Shown here: one piece after another, positions 39,394 to 48,988 of the stretch
Numbering within the stretch: the first letter of the stretch is position 1
Layout of the letters: every line of letters begins with the position of its first letter
DNA from: Gimesia chilikensis
GTDB lineage: Bacteria; Planctomycetota; Planctomycetia; Planctomycetales; Planctomycetaceae
Length of the DNA: 64,000 nucleotides
NCBI RefSeq assembly: GCF_008329715.1
Contig: NZ_VTSR01000032.1
Coordinates: forward strand, 186,001 to 250,000
Direction of reading: 5' to 3'
Program-made: the position numbers and the translations under genes
Notes under the pieces: model-generated
The model's input: the letters and a program-made list of their open reading frames with translations, nothing else
Told to the model about the DNA's origin: nothing
The model's database searches: none

Positions 39394-39687
39394 TTGCCAG
39401 GCTTTTGCAATTCAAGTTTCACCGTGATTACGAGTACTGGCTCACTTGGTAACCCTGCCGCTTTCTACTGTCTCTGGGGAGGGGAACTGACTTGTGTGCC
39501 CCTGGACAATCAGGAGTTGGTCGATTCTGTTGCCGTACGGCGGGCGATCTGGAAAAACATGGTTCTGATTTCAATCATGCATGCGAACAACGAAGTCGGC
39601 ACGATTCAGCCGAATAAAAAGGGAGCAGCAATCGCCGGGGAAAATGGAATTCCCTGTAACACAGAGGTTTATCGCCGCGATGTTTGA
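39394..39687 (+). pseudogene. Cysteine desulfurase fragment
   Basis: The frame contains ISIMHANNEVGTIQP, the well-known cysteine desulfurase (NifS/IscS) motif, preceded by ITSTGSLGNPA and followed by IAGENGIPCNTEV. The PLP-binding lysine and the C-terminal half are missing, as is the normal N-terminus. In the intact family the region after EHGI..H carries the lysine site, but here it degenerates into stops. A leftover of an enzyme for iron-sulfur cluster synthesis, no longer functional. Confidence 0.7.
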
Positions 39688-40103
39688 GCAGATTGCACGG
39701 CCGGCAATATTTCTGCCGCGTATCACGTGAAAGTGGAGCGAATTTATATATTGGATAACGGGCGGGATCACAGAGAAAGTCTACGCAGAGACCGTATTGT
39801 TCACTGAATAATACTTCGCTCGGCGGTGATTTTGGATTTCAACTACTGAATGCCAATAGAAGTGGAGAAAGTCACTGCGTTTTAGACATCGGAAACCACA
39901 ATTGATACAATCCATGCCTGGATCGACTCTAATCTGATCTATATGTGAAATCCTAGATTAACTTATTGATGATCAACGGGATCAAACCCTTATCAATCTG
40001 TAATCGGATAATTCATGTGACCGCAATGGAAGAGCAGAATGCTCTTATTCGCTTAATCAGCTATTGACGATTGTGGGTACACGCTCATGACGGGAGGAAG
40101 ATA
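39688..40103. other. Intergenic region before the kinase operon
   Basis: About 416 bp with no supported gene; it probably holds the promoter of the following three-gene signalling operon. Confidence 0.4.
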
Positions 40104-41918
40104 GTGGCTATTCGAAATACCTCCGTGTCTCCGAATTGGTCCATTGAGCAATTGAACCAGTGGTTCAAGGTTCGAACAGTAACAATTGTAGCTGCATATG
40201 CTATTTCAGGCATTCTCTGGATCTTATTCTCGGATAGAATACTGATCACTGTTGTGTCAGATCCCGCACGGGTTGCACTTTGGGGGACTTACAAAGGCAT
40301 TGCGTTTGTTACGGTGACGACTTTACTGCTGGTCGTTCTCCTGAACAGAACTTTCAAAATTGCCAGTCAGGCTTATCTCGCTCTCAGTGAAGTTAAAGAG
40401 GCATTACGAAATGAAAAAGTATTTGCTGACACGATGATCGAGTCCATGCCGGGAATCATTTATTTCTATGACTCCGAAGGTTCTTTCCTACGCTGGAATA
40501 AAAACTTCGAGACTGTTTCCGGCTATTCAGACAGCGAGATCCGACATCTGCATCCCCGGGATTTTTTCCGTGGGAACGATATTTTGCGAGTTGAAGAACG
40601 AATTCAGGAAGTATTTACCCTGGGAGAATCTTCTCTGGAAGCATTATTTATCAACAAGCAGGGGACAGCAACCCCGTATTTTTTCACTGGCAGTCGCGCA
40701 CTTTACAAAGGGAAGCTGTGTTTGGTCGGCATGGGAATTGATATTTCCGATCGGAAACAGGCAGAAACCCAACTGGCCAGAAGCGAGCAGAAGTATCGAG
40801 AACTGGTCGAACAGGCCAACAGTATAATCCTGCGATGGGATCGAAGTGGTCGAATTCGGTTTATGAATCGTTTCGGGTGTGAATTTTTCGGATACTCTTA
40901 TGACGCAATTGTCGGTCAGAATGTGATGGAGACGATCGTGCCCGCCACGGAAAGTAATGGGCGTGATTTGAGTTCGCTGATCGAAGAAATCTGCGATTCT
41001 CCCGCGAAACACGAACATCTGGTCAATGAGAATATATGCCGTAACGGGAAACGTGTCTTAATTGATTGGACGAACCGGGTTCAACTTAACGATATTGAGA
41101 ATGTCACAGAGATTCTGAGTATCGGGACCGACATTACTGACCGCAGGCGAATCGAGGTGGAACGACAGAAACGCGAGCAGGCCGAGGCTGCTGACCAGGT
41201 TAAATCGGCATTTCTGGCGACAATGTCTCACGAATTGCGGACCCCGTTGAATTCCATCATCGGGTTTACAGGAATCATTCTTCAAGAGATGGCAGGACCA
41301 CTCAATCAGGAGCAGCAAAAACAACTCACCATGGTTCAAGATAGCGCCCGTCATTTACTGGCGCTTGTTAACGATGTATTGGATATATCAAAAATTGAAG
41401 CAGGACAACTCGAGGTCTGTCAGGAATACTTTGATATCCATCAGTCGATCGATAATGTGCTCAGAATCATGCGTCCTCAGATCGATAATCAAAACCTGAC
41501 TCTGCAAACTCACCTTTCCCCCGAGCTAAGCCAGTTAAAAAGTGACCGACGACGGTTTGAGCAAATTCTATTGAATCTGTTGAGTAATGCCGTCAAATAC
41601 ACCGAAAAGGGAGGTATTCAGCTTAAAGCTGTAATCGTCTACGACAATTCCGGGACAGCATCTGCAAAAGAACTCTTGCAGATTCTTGTCTCTGACACCG
41701 GAATTGGAATTAAACAGGAGGATCTGGAACACGTCTTTCAACCATTCCGTCAGATTGATTCGGGAACTTCGAGAAAACATGATGGAACAGGCCTGGGACT
41801 GGCGATTTGTCAGCGCCTGGTTGAACTGATGGGGGGGACGATTGACATCGAAAGCCAATGGGGGTGTGGCACTACTTTAACCGTGAAGTTACCATTTACC
41901 CCTGTGGAGAAAATATGA
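40104..41918 (+). CDS. Membrane PAS sensor histidine kinase
   Basis: 604 residues from a GTG at 40104, chosen because GGGAGGA lies six bases upstream; a TTG at 40071 lacks such a site. Two membrane helices (about 28-50 and 65-85) enclose a very short external loop. Then come two PAS domains (about 107-225, 228-350), a HisKA dimerisation domain with His376 (MSHELRTPLN), and an HATPase domain with N and G boxes (DTGIGI, GTGLGLAICQRL, 480-600). The stop codon overlaps the ATG of the next receiver gene (ATGA), so the two are co-translated and it likely phosphorylates that protein. The signal is unknown. Confidence 0.93.
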   Translation: MAIRNTSVSPNWSIEQLNQWFKVRTVTIVAAYAISGILWILFSDRILITVVSDPARVALWGTYKGIAFVTVTTLLLVVLLNRTFKIASQAYLALSEVKEALRNEKVFADTMIESMPGIIYFYDSEGSFLRWNKNFETVSGYSDSEIRHLHPRDFFRGNDILRVEERIQEVFTLGESSLEALFINKQGTATPYFFTGSRALYKGKLCLVGMGIDISDRKQAETQLARSEQKYRELVEQANSIILRWDRSGRIRFMNRFGCEFFGYSYDAIVGQNVMETIVPATESNGRDLSSLIEEICDSPAKHEHLVNENICRNGKRVLIDWTNRVQLNDIENVTEILSIGTDITDRRRIEVERQKREQAEAADQVKSAFLATMSHELRTPLNSIIGFTGIILQEMAGPLNQEQQKQLTMVQDSARHLLALVNDVLDISKIEAGQLEVCQEYFDIHQSIDNVLRIMRPQIDNQNLTLQTHLSPELSQLKSDRRRFEQILLNLLSNAVKYTEKGGIQLKAVIVYDNSGTASAKELLQILVSDTGIGIKQEDLEHVFQPFRQIDSGTSRKHDGTGLGLAICQRLVELMGGTIDIESQWGCGTTLTVKLPFTPVEKI

Positions 41919-42301
41919 AGTCCCGTCTGTTGATCATTGAAGACAACCCCAATAATCGTTACCTGGTGACCTTTCTGCTGACGAAACGTGGGCATGAAGT
42001 GTTTGAAGCCGAAACTGGAACGAGTGGATTGGAGATGGCTATCAAAATCAATCCGGATTTGATACTCCTTGATATCCAGCTTCCTGAGGTGGATGGCTAC
42101 ACCGTGATGCGTCACCTAAAACAGCATCCACAATTGAAATTGATCCCTATCGTTGCCGTCACATCCTATGCGATGCCTGATGACCGGCAGAGGTGTCTGG
42201 ATGCGGGAGCGGAAGGCTATATTGAGAAACCGATAGATCCTAATTCATTCGTTTTCGAGGTTGAGCAATATCTTCATGCATCAGGCGAAGGGGGCCGGTG
42301 A
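41915..42301 (+). CDS. Single-domain response regulator
   Basis: 128 residues, a lone receiver of DivK/CheY type. Phospho-acceptor Asp53 (LILLDIQLPEVDG), acidic pair near residues 9-10 (IIEDNPNN) and the conserved Lys in IEKPID. The start at 41915 overlaps the kinase stop by four bases (ATGA); the stop at 42299-42301 overlaps the next ATG by one base (TGATG). The arrangement suggests a phosphorelay in which this receiver links the membrane kinase to the hybrid kinase or to a diffusible target. Confidence 0.93.
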   Translation: MKSRLLIIEDNPNNRYLVTFLLTKRGHEVFEAETGTSGLEMAIKINPDLILLDIQLPEVDGYTVMRHLKQHPQLKLIPIVAVTSYAMPDDRQRCLDAGAEGYIEKPIDPNSFVFEVEQYLHASGEGGR

Positions 42302-45300
42302 TGAGTCATGTATTAATTGTTGATGACGATGACAGAAATCTCTATTTTCTTCGAGTCATCCTGCAAGGAAGTGGTCATCAGGTCGAAGAAGCAAAAAACG
42401 GCCAGGAAGCACTTACATGTGCTATGCAGAATACTCCCGACCTGATCATTTCTGATCTTCTGATGCCCCAGATGGATGGTTTTGAACTGCTCCGAAAGTG
42501 GAAATCCCAGAAACAACTGCAGTCCATCCCATTCTTTGTCTATACAGCGACCTACACAACTTCAGAAGATGAAGAACTGGCACTCAAACTTGGTGCCGAC
42601 GCATTCCTGATCAAGCCAGCCGAGCCTGACCTGCTTAAGGCGAGAATTGACGAACTTCTCTCTCCTGATTCTTCCGAGTTGAAACAGTTAAAAAAGCATT
42701 CAATCAACAGCCAAAAAATTCTGGAACAATATTCTCATGTTTTAGTCCGAAAGCTGAATGAAAAGGTCCAGCAGTTATCGCAGGCCAACCTCTCCCTCGA
42801 ACAGCTACTGGAACAGCATCGAGAAACCGAAGTGTCGCTTCGTGAAAGTGAAGCACGCTACCGGGGACTGTTCAATTCGGTTACCGATCCCCTCTTTGTT
42901 TACGACAGGGAAACGCTACGCTATCTGGCAGTCAATGATGCTGCAGTCTCTTCTTACGGGTATACCCGCGAAGAGTTTTTGACAATGACGCTCGAAGAAA
43001 TTCGGCCTGCCGAGGAAGTCCTGCGTCTAAAAGAGATACTGAGTAAATCAGGAACTGGCAAAGAACGACGAGGAATCTGGAAACATCGGCGTAAGTCGGG
43101 TGAAATATTTGAAGTCGAGATTTTTGCGTATGGATTGGAATTCGCAGGACGCCCCGCCTGCCTGATCCAGGCCAGAGATCTGTCAGGGCAGCGTCAGGCA
43201 GAAGCAGAAGCAGCCCGGACTTCAGAATTGTTGCAGGCTGTTGTTAATGGTGTCAGTGATGCTGTCTTCGTCAAGAATCGCGAAGGACGATACCTGTTGT
43301 TCAATCAGGCCGCAGCAAAATTTGTCGGTAAACCTATACAAGAAGTTATTGGAAAGGACGATACGGAAGTCTTTCCCGGTCCAGATGCACAACGCATTAT
43401 GGAAAATGATCGCAAAGTCATGGAGTCGAACGAACTCCAGACGATCGAAGAAATATTGGTAACAACCGGAGGTCCAAGAACATTCAGTGCCCATAAGGTC
43501 CCCTATCGTAACCAGCATGGCGATGTCATCGGTACCATTGGAATCTCACGGGATGTAACTGAACAACGCGAAGCCGAACTGGCCAGGCAAGAAACCCAGG
43601 AGCGATTCGAACAACTTGCCGAGAATATTGAAGAGGTCTTCTGGCTGAGTGATCCCAGCACTTCCGAGATACTCTACATCAGTCCCAGTTTTGAACGGAT
43701 CTGGGGATATCCCTGTCATGAGCTCTATGAAAATCCCAATCTGTGGAAAGAAACGATTCATCCGGAAGATCTGGCTCGAATCCAGCCTTTTCTGCAAAAT
43801 GAAGCCATTACAGGCTATGATGTCGAATATCGCATCTGCCGTCCCGATGAATCAATCCGCTGGATTTCTGATAAGGCGTTCCCCATCCGGGATCAACAAG
43901 GCGACGTATTCCGGGTCGCCGGTGTTGCTCAAGATATCACGGAACGTAAAGAGGCCATTACCGCACTCGAAGCGAATGAAGCAAGATTTCGAATACTCGC
44001 CAAAGCGACTAACGATGCCATTTGGGATTGGGATCTCAAAACTCAATCTTTGTGGTGGGGGGATGGCTTTGAGACTCTCTTTGGATTTTCTCGAGACGAT
44101 GTCGAACCGACGATCGAATCGTGGTACAACCGAATTCACCCAGATGACAGGACCTGGGTCATCGATCAGGTCCATCAGGCCATCGAGTCCGGTGATGAAT
44201 CCTGGGAAGGAGAGTATCGTTTCCTCCGTAAAGATGGCTCCTATGCTTATGTGCTTGATCGCGGGCATGTGTTACACGACGAAAACGGCGTTGCAGTCCG
44301 TATGATCGGTGGCATGATGGACTTGACGGAACGTAAGCTGGCCGAGGAAACACTCCATCTGCGTGATCGGGCCATTCAGGCGGTTTCACAGGGAATTCTG
44401 ATAACAGACGCCAGTGACCCTGATAATGCGATCGTCTTCGCCAGCAAGGGTTTTGAACTGATTACGGGATACTCGGCCCAGGAAGTCCTTGGCAGAAATT
44501 GCCGCTTTCTTCAGGGCACCAGGACAAATCCGGAAACCGTAACGCAAATTCGTAATGCGATTCGTGATCGCCAAAAGTGCGACGTCGAGATCTTAAACTA
44601 TCGTAAAGATGGGACGGCTTTCTGGAATCAACTTTCGATATCCCCTGTTTATTCTCCCGAAGGGAAGTTATCCCACTTTGTGGGTATTCAGACTGATGTG
44701 ACATCCCGGAAAAATCTGGAAGAACAGTTTCATCAAGCCCAGAAAATGGAAGCTGTCGGCAAACTTGCTGGAGGAGTTGCTCACGATTTCAACAATCTGC
44801 TCACCATTATCAACAGTTACAGCGAAATGCTTCTCGACGATCTCGGAGAGGATTTTCCGTTACGCGACTGGATTTCGCATATCTGGGATGCAGGTAATCG
44901 GGCGGAAGAACTCACGAAGCAGTTATTGACTTTCAGTCGGCAACATGTCATCGAACCCAAACTGATCGATTTGAACGAACTGGTCCGCGGCACGGAAAAT
45001 ATGCTGCACAGGTTGATCGGTGAGGATATTCTGCTTCAAGTCTCCCTGGAGCCCGGCCTCGATCAAGTGAAAATGGAACCAAGTCATCTGGAGCAGATAC
45101 TGCTGAATCTGGCTGTGAATGCCCGTGATGCCATGCCTCGCGGCGGTACCCTCTCAATTGCCACCGGTATGGTTGATCTGGATGAGACTTATTGTCAGAT
45201 TATCCCGAATCTCCAACCAGGCCGTTTTGTTCTACTTACCATGAGCGATAGTGGTTCGGGCATTCCTGAGGAAGTAAAATCTAAAATATTTGAGCCGTTT

Positions 45301-45867
45301 TTTACAACTAAAGATGTTGGTAGGGGAACTGGGCTGGGTCTTTCAACCGTCCATGGGATTGTGAAGCAAACCGGTGGGACGATCACCGTTTACAGCGAGA
45401 TCGACCAGGGGACAACATTCAAAGTCTATCTGCCGGCTACTAGAACGGTTGGTGCTGAACACTCCCCAAAAGCAACCACGTTTTCAGTTTCTCGCGGCAC
45501 AGAAACGATTTTGGTCGCAGAAGATGAAGACGCGGTCAGGACGCTGACCGCTCAAATTTTGAGAAACTACGGGTACACAATCCATCTGACGTCCAATGGA
45601 AAAGAAGCGCTGGAATTCATGCAAACCAACGGAGATGCCGTTGATCTACTCATCTCCGATGTCGTGATGCCTCATCTGGGCGGGCGTGAACTGGCTGAGA
45701 AAGTCCATCAGATCCACCCTAATTGCAAAATTCTGTTCCTGTCTGGCTACACCGATGACGCGGTGATCCGACATGGAGTCTTGGCAACAGAGTTTACCTT
45801 CCTCCAGAAACCGTTTTCACCATCGAAGTTGGCCCAAAAAGTTCGTAACCTGCTCGATCAGCAATAA
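42301..45867 (+). CDS. Hybrid histidine kinase with a LOV domain (REC-PAS4-LOV-HisKA-HATPase-REC)
   Basis: 1188 residues from the ATG at 42301. Order: receiver (1-125, Asp52), coiled linker, four PAS domains (starting near 182, 310, 433 and 560), then a fifth PAS (about 686-805) that carries the LOV photo-active motif GRNCRFLQG with Cys734. In LOV proteins this cysteine forms an adduct with flavin under blue light. A HisKA domain follows with His828 (GGVAHDFNN), then an HATPase domain ([17 protein letters not shown]), and a C-terminal receiver (1065-1185, Asp1120). No membrane segment, so it is cytoplasmic. It is the last gene of a three-gene overlapping operon. Confidence 0.93.
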   Translation: MSHVLIVDDDDRNLYFLRVILQGSGHQVEEAKNGQEALTCAMQNTPDLIISDLLMPQMDGFELLRKWKSQKQLQSIPFFVYTATYTTSEDEELALKLGADAFLIKPAEPDLLKARIDELLSPDSSELKQLKKHSINSQKILEQYSHVLVRKLNEKVQQLSQANLSLEQLLEQHRETEVSLRESEARYRGLFNSVTDPLFVYDRETLRYLAVNDAAVSSYGYTREEFLTMTLEEIRPAEEVLRLKEILSKSGTGKERRGIWKHRRKSGEIFEVEIFAYGLEFAGRPACLIQARDLSGQRQAEAEAARTSELLQAVVNGVSDAVFVKNREGRYLLFNQAAAKFVGKPIQEVIGKDDTEVFPGPDAQRIMENDRKVMESNELQTIEEILVTTGGPRTFSAHKVPYRNQHGDVIGTIGISRDVTEQREAELARQETQERFEQLAENIEEVFWLSDPSTSEILYISPSFERIWGYPCHELYENPNLWKETIHPEDLARIQPFLQNEAITGYDVEYRICRPDESIRWISDKAFPIRDQQGDVFRVAGVAQDITERKEAITALEANEARFRILAKATNDAIWDWDLKTQSLWWGDGFETLFGFSRDDVEPTIESWYNRIHPDDRTWVIDQVHQAIESGDESWEGEYRFLRKDGSYAYVLDRGHVLHDENGVAVRMIGGMMDLTERKLAEETLHLRDRAIQAVSQGILITDASDPDNAIVFASKGFELITGYSAQEVLGRNCRFLQGTRTNPETVTQIRNAIRDRQKCDVEILNYRKDGTAFWNQLSISPVYSPEGKLSHFVGIQTDVTSRKNLEEQFHQAQKMEAVGKLAGGVAHDFNNLLTIINSYSEMLLDDLGEDFPLRDWISHIWDAGNRAEELTKQLLTFSRQHVIEPKLIDLNELVRGTENMLHRLIGEDILLQVSLEPGLDQVKMEPSHLEQILLNLAVNARDAMPRGGTLSIATGMVDLDETYCQIIPNLQPGRFVLLTMSDSGSGIPEEVKSKIFEPFFTTKDVGRGTGLGLSTVHGIVKQTGGTITVYSEIDQGTTFKVYLPATRTVGAEHSPKATTFSVSRGTETILVAEDEDAVRTLTAQILRNYGYTIHLTSNGKEALEFMQTNGDAVDLLISDVVMPHLGGRELAEKVHQIHPNCKILFLSGYTDDAVIRHGVLATEFTFLQKPFSPSKLAQKVRNLLDQQ

Positions 45868-46162
45868 TCAAACGATTCTACGGTCAGTAACAGGGGGCGG
45901 CCTGCAACAAAAGAAGCTCGAATCAAACTCAAACACCTTTAAGCGATGTTGTAGTCCTGATTACAGGGACTGTCCGCTTCGGCCAATCTTTTGGCGGCGC
46001 CACCCGCTTCGGCAGGTTGAATCGCGAGTAAGCCCGTACTACGTTCGAATCCCTTGTTGATCCAGATCGTCAAGCCATGCCTGTCGGTAATGATCACGAT
46101 ATTGAGTTATTCGAGGATCTCATTTGGAATTCTGATGCGGTTTGAATGATATGATAATCACT

Positions 46163-47902
46163 TCATGAATGGATCTGATCACTTTCCTTTATCTGGCTGA
46201 CAATCGCTTCCAGTTCGTCAGAGGATAAAGGCGGAGTGCGGAGGATTTCTGTCATCTGATTGGTTTTTTCAATGGCAGTCAGAAAGACATCCTGCGATTC
46301 CATTCTTCCTTTCTGGTAATACTCGGACAACAGCTGATTGACTTTAAGGATACGCTGGGGCACAGGTTGGTCGCACATTTCCGCGAACGCCTCCGCGACC
46401 TGCATGCAACGTACCAGCCCCTGCGTCATAATAGGCAGATTCAATTCGGTAGCATCCCTGTGATGGGCATACACGGGTTGTACGATGGAAAACGGAAAGC
46501 CCCAGGCTTGCAGAACAGCTGCAGAGACCATGCCATGATCAGTATTCGTGACCAGGTTTTCGGAAGTGATGAACTGTAGCGTGGGAATTGTTCGAACTCG
46601 TTTCACGACCCGCTCAAAATAGGCTTCACCATAGTGCTCGGCGAGCACCAGGATACCGATCTCCTGCAATATTCCCAGCAGATAGGCTGTTTCCGGTGGT
46701 ACAGAATCGAAATAGCGCGCGACGGACTCCGCTGTGGCGGCGATCAGGGAAGTGCGTTTGAGGTACCAGTGTCGGAACTCTTCCGCCCAGGGCATCATCA
46801 GCTTGGAACGGACAGTTCGCAAACCAAGCGAGAGGCAGATTGCAATTGCCTTCCTGGGGCCCAGTAGCGTGACGATGCCTTTCAAATCTTTTTGTTGCGA
46901 AGAGGCAGCGACCTGAGATGAGTTTGCAACCTTAATCAACTCTGAAGTCAGTCGCGAGTCCGTTTCAATTTCGCTGACGAGTTGTGGAATCGAAATTTCG
47001 AGGGAGGAACGGGTGGCATGTTCTACCAGTCTGGTCAGTACATGTGGAATCGGAGGGACATCGCTGAATTCCGTAACCAGTCGGCGGGCTGCGGAGTCGA
47101 TCATCAGACAGTGGTGGGACAGGCGTGACATATACCCGTATGCCAGATTCAGAATTTCTGTTTCGTCGGTTTCTTCCTCTATCGTTTTTTCAACCCCCTG
47201 GCAGTTCTCGATATTGAGGCGAGCGAGTGAGTCTCGGGAGCCTCTCAAAAATGCAGGAATATTGATCAGGTCAGCGTGGAGTCGTTCCACGATTTGATTC
47301 CCGCGCAGAAACCCAGAAATCTCCTGGTCGATGATCAGCAAATCCACCCGCTTTTCATTCACAATTTCCAGCAGATGATCAGTGCTGAGAGCTACGATTA
47401 CATTCAAGGGGGACTCAGCAGCAGCCAGGACGATACGGTGGCTGAACGCCGAGTCCGGACTCAGAACAATGACATTGTGTTTTGAGCCGGGACGAGTCGT
47501 GGATGTGTCATCTGCCTGAACCGGTGCGATGTTCTTACGCTTTGAGTCGGTTTTCCGGGACAGAATTTCCAGCATGTTTTGCGAAAATTCTTTGTATTTA
47601 ATTGGTTTGCGATATAGGTGTCTGATTCCGCGCTTCCGCAAATCTTCATCGATCAGGGGCTGCATTATGCCGGTGAGGACGCAGATTTCCGTTTGCTGAT
47701 CCTGAAGTTTCATGAGCTCGGTACATAGGATGTGACCGTTCATCACCGGCATTTTGAGGTCGGTGATAATCAGATCGTACCGATGGAGAGCGCACATCTC
47801 CATGGCTTTTTCGCCATTTCCAGCTGTATCACACTGAAATCCAGCCTGAGATAATACGCGAGACAGAAGTTCGCGGATCGCTGATTCATCATCAACGATC
47901 AA
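46163..47902 (-). CDS. Receiver-HDOD signalling protein
   Basis: 579 residues as read from a TTG at 47902. An N-terminal receiver (about 1-115; DDES near the start, ITDLKMPVMNG) is followed by a second receiver-like segment (about 147-255, NVIVLSPDSAF, lacking a clear phospho-acceptor) and an HDOD domain (about 265-460, with IPQLVSEIETDSRLTSELIKVAN and LLGILQEIGIL). HDOD proteins relate to HD-GYP hydrolases but usually lack their metal site and act in signalling. The frame stays open upstream without an ATG; GGGGAGGA lies before a CTG at 47929, which would restore the first strand (HALIVDD). Convergent with the hybrid kinase, a possible partner. Confidence 0.88.
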   Translation of the reverse strand: MIVDDESAIRELLSRVLSQAGFQCDTAGNGEKAMEMCALHRYDLIITDLKMPVMNGHILCTELMKLQDQQTEICVLTGIMQPLIDEDLRKRGIRHLYRKPIKYKEFSQNMLEILSRKTDSKRKNIAPVQADDTSTTRPGSKHNVIVLSPDSAFSHRIVLAAAESPLNVIVALSTDHLLEIVNEKRVDLLIIDQEISGFLRGNQIVERLHADLINIPAFLRGSRDSLARLNIENCQGVEKTIEEETDETEILNLAYGYMSRLSHHCLMIDSAARRLVTEFSDVPPIPHVLTRLVEHATRSSLEISIPQLVSEIETDSRLTSELIKVANSSQVAASSQQKDLKGIVTLLGPRKAIAICLSLGLRTVRSKLMMPWAEEFRHWYLKRTSLIAATAESVARYFDSVPPETAYLLGILQEIGILVLAEHYGEAYFERVVKRVRTIPTLQFITSENLVTNTDHGMVSAAVLQAWGFPFSIVQPVYAHHRDATELNLPIMTQGLVRCMQVAEAFAEMCDQPVPQRILKVNQLLSEYYQKGRMESQDVFLTAIEKTNQMTEILRTPPLSSDELEAIVSQIKESDQIHS

Positions 47903-48322
47903 GGCATGGTAGATGAAAGTATTTATCAGAGTTCCTCCCCGGGAATCAATTCTAATAAAGAAGTATTGATGTGTTTGAGAGTCAATATTTTATGATACTT
48001 CATTTACTACATCGTCATGCGAAAAAGTGTCGGTGAGTCTGTTTGTTGGTTAAAACTTTTTGGTATTAAGTTAAGGTCAATCCCTCATTATGAACAATTA
48101 TGTTCTTAACGAGTGGAACTATAGATATAGACTGAATGTTATTCTGAGCAATTAAAAGGCTTCGAGACAGAGTTCTCTTCATATCGGAAATGCACTCAAC
48201 GGTTCGTCCCCCATTCCGCCACGGATAAGACTTTGGTACGCCGCTGCGCAAGATGATTGGCAACGGTGACGTCGTGGATGACTTGATTCTGATCACCGAC
48301 TTTGATTTGGAGAGCCTAAGCC
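47903..48322. other. Intergenic region
   Basis: About 400 bp, AT-rich on its left side. Holds the upstream region of the HDOD gene (including its unclear start) and no other recognised feature. Confidence 0.4.
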
Positions 48323-48988
48323 GTGGATTTGAACACAGAAGAGGGAAACTTCATCTCTAGACCCAGAAATCATTTACGAAGAAACGCTCAGCGGTCAGTT
48401 CAGGGGATCCAGCACGCGCTGTGCTGGATCTCGACAAAGCATACACTCGGCAGAATCTCTCAAACGACGGCAGACGAAAAACTCAAGCAAACAATCGCCA
48501 CTGACGAAATTTATAAAAGACCACGCATTCGTCCCCCCACTGACACATCAGGAAGAATTCTGCACAGACAGCTAAGGGGTTTCAACCGGCAGACGCTACG
48601 CTTTGATTTCAGGCAAGCTCCCAATTATGAGGCCGTTCTGATCTGGAAAAAAGGGGCAACGGGGGATCAATCACAACATACATTTATCGAAACAGGCGAC
48701 ATCGTCGGTGATCCGGTTCTGGAAAACTTCGAAGTCTGCGAGAGGAACGTGCTTGGCCATTCCAAATGGCTTTCGATCTTCTGGAATACTGCTCGAAAAA
48801 ATCTCAAAAGTTCAGAGCATCTGCTCGCGGTTATAATTTCGTATGACTTCTTGCTAGCCACGAACTACACGAACCCACAAAGATATTTGATCGAGAACCT
48901 CAGCAGGGCACACGGTTTCCGTTTCAGATTTTCCAGGGCGCGCGATAGGGGCGTTGCAGCATCTGATTGGCTTCATCATCACCGATGA
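48323..48988 (+). CDS. Hypothetical open frame of uncertain reality
   Basis: A 221-codon frame from GTG at 48323 with GGAGAG eight bases upstream. The translation is rich in Arg and His, lacks recognised motifs, and its last 65 bp overlap the 3' end of the Gfo/Idh/MocA gene on the other strand. The middle part (FIETGDIVGDPVLENFEVCERN) has a more protein-like look. No membrane helix or signal peptide. It may be decayed coding sequence or chance. Confidence 0.25.
   Translation: MDLNTEEGNFISRPRNHLRRNAQRSVQGIQHALCWISTKHTLGRISQTTADEKLKQTIATDEIYKRPRIRPPTDTSGRILHRQLRGFNRQTLRFDFRQAPNYEAVLIWKKGATGDQSQHTFIETGDIVGDPVLENFEVCERNVLGHSKWLSIFWNTARKNLKSSEHLLAVIISYDFLLATNYTNPQRYLIENLSRAHGFRFRFSRARDRGVAASDWLHHHR

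Noticed and set aside
46045-46065. TTCGAATCCC resembling a tRNA T-loop
   Set aside because: No acceptor, D or anticodon stems can be formed around it.
48323-48988. 221-codon frame as a confident gene
   Set aside because: Arg/His-rich translation without motifs and overlap with a real gene on the other strand; kept only as a low-confidence entry.
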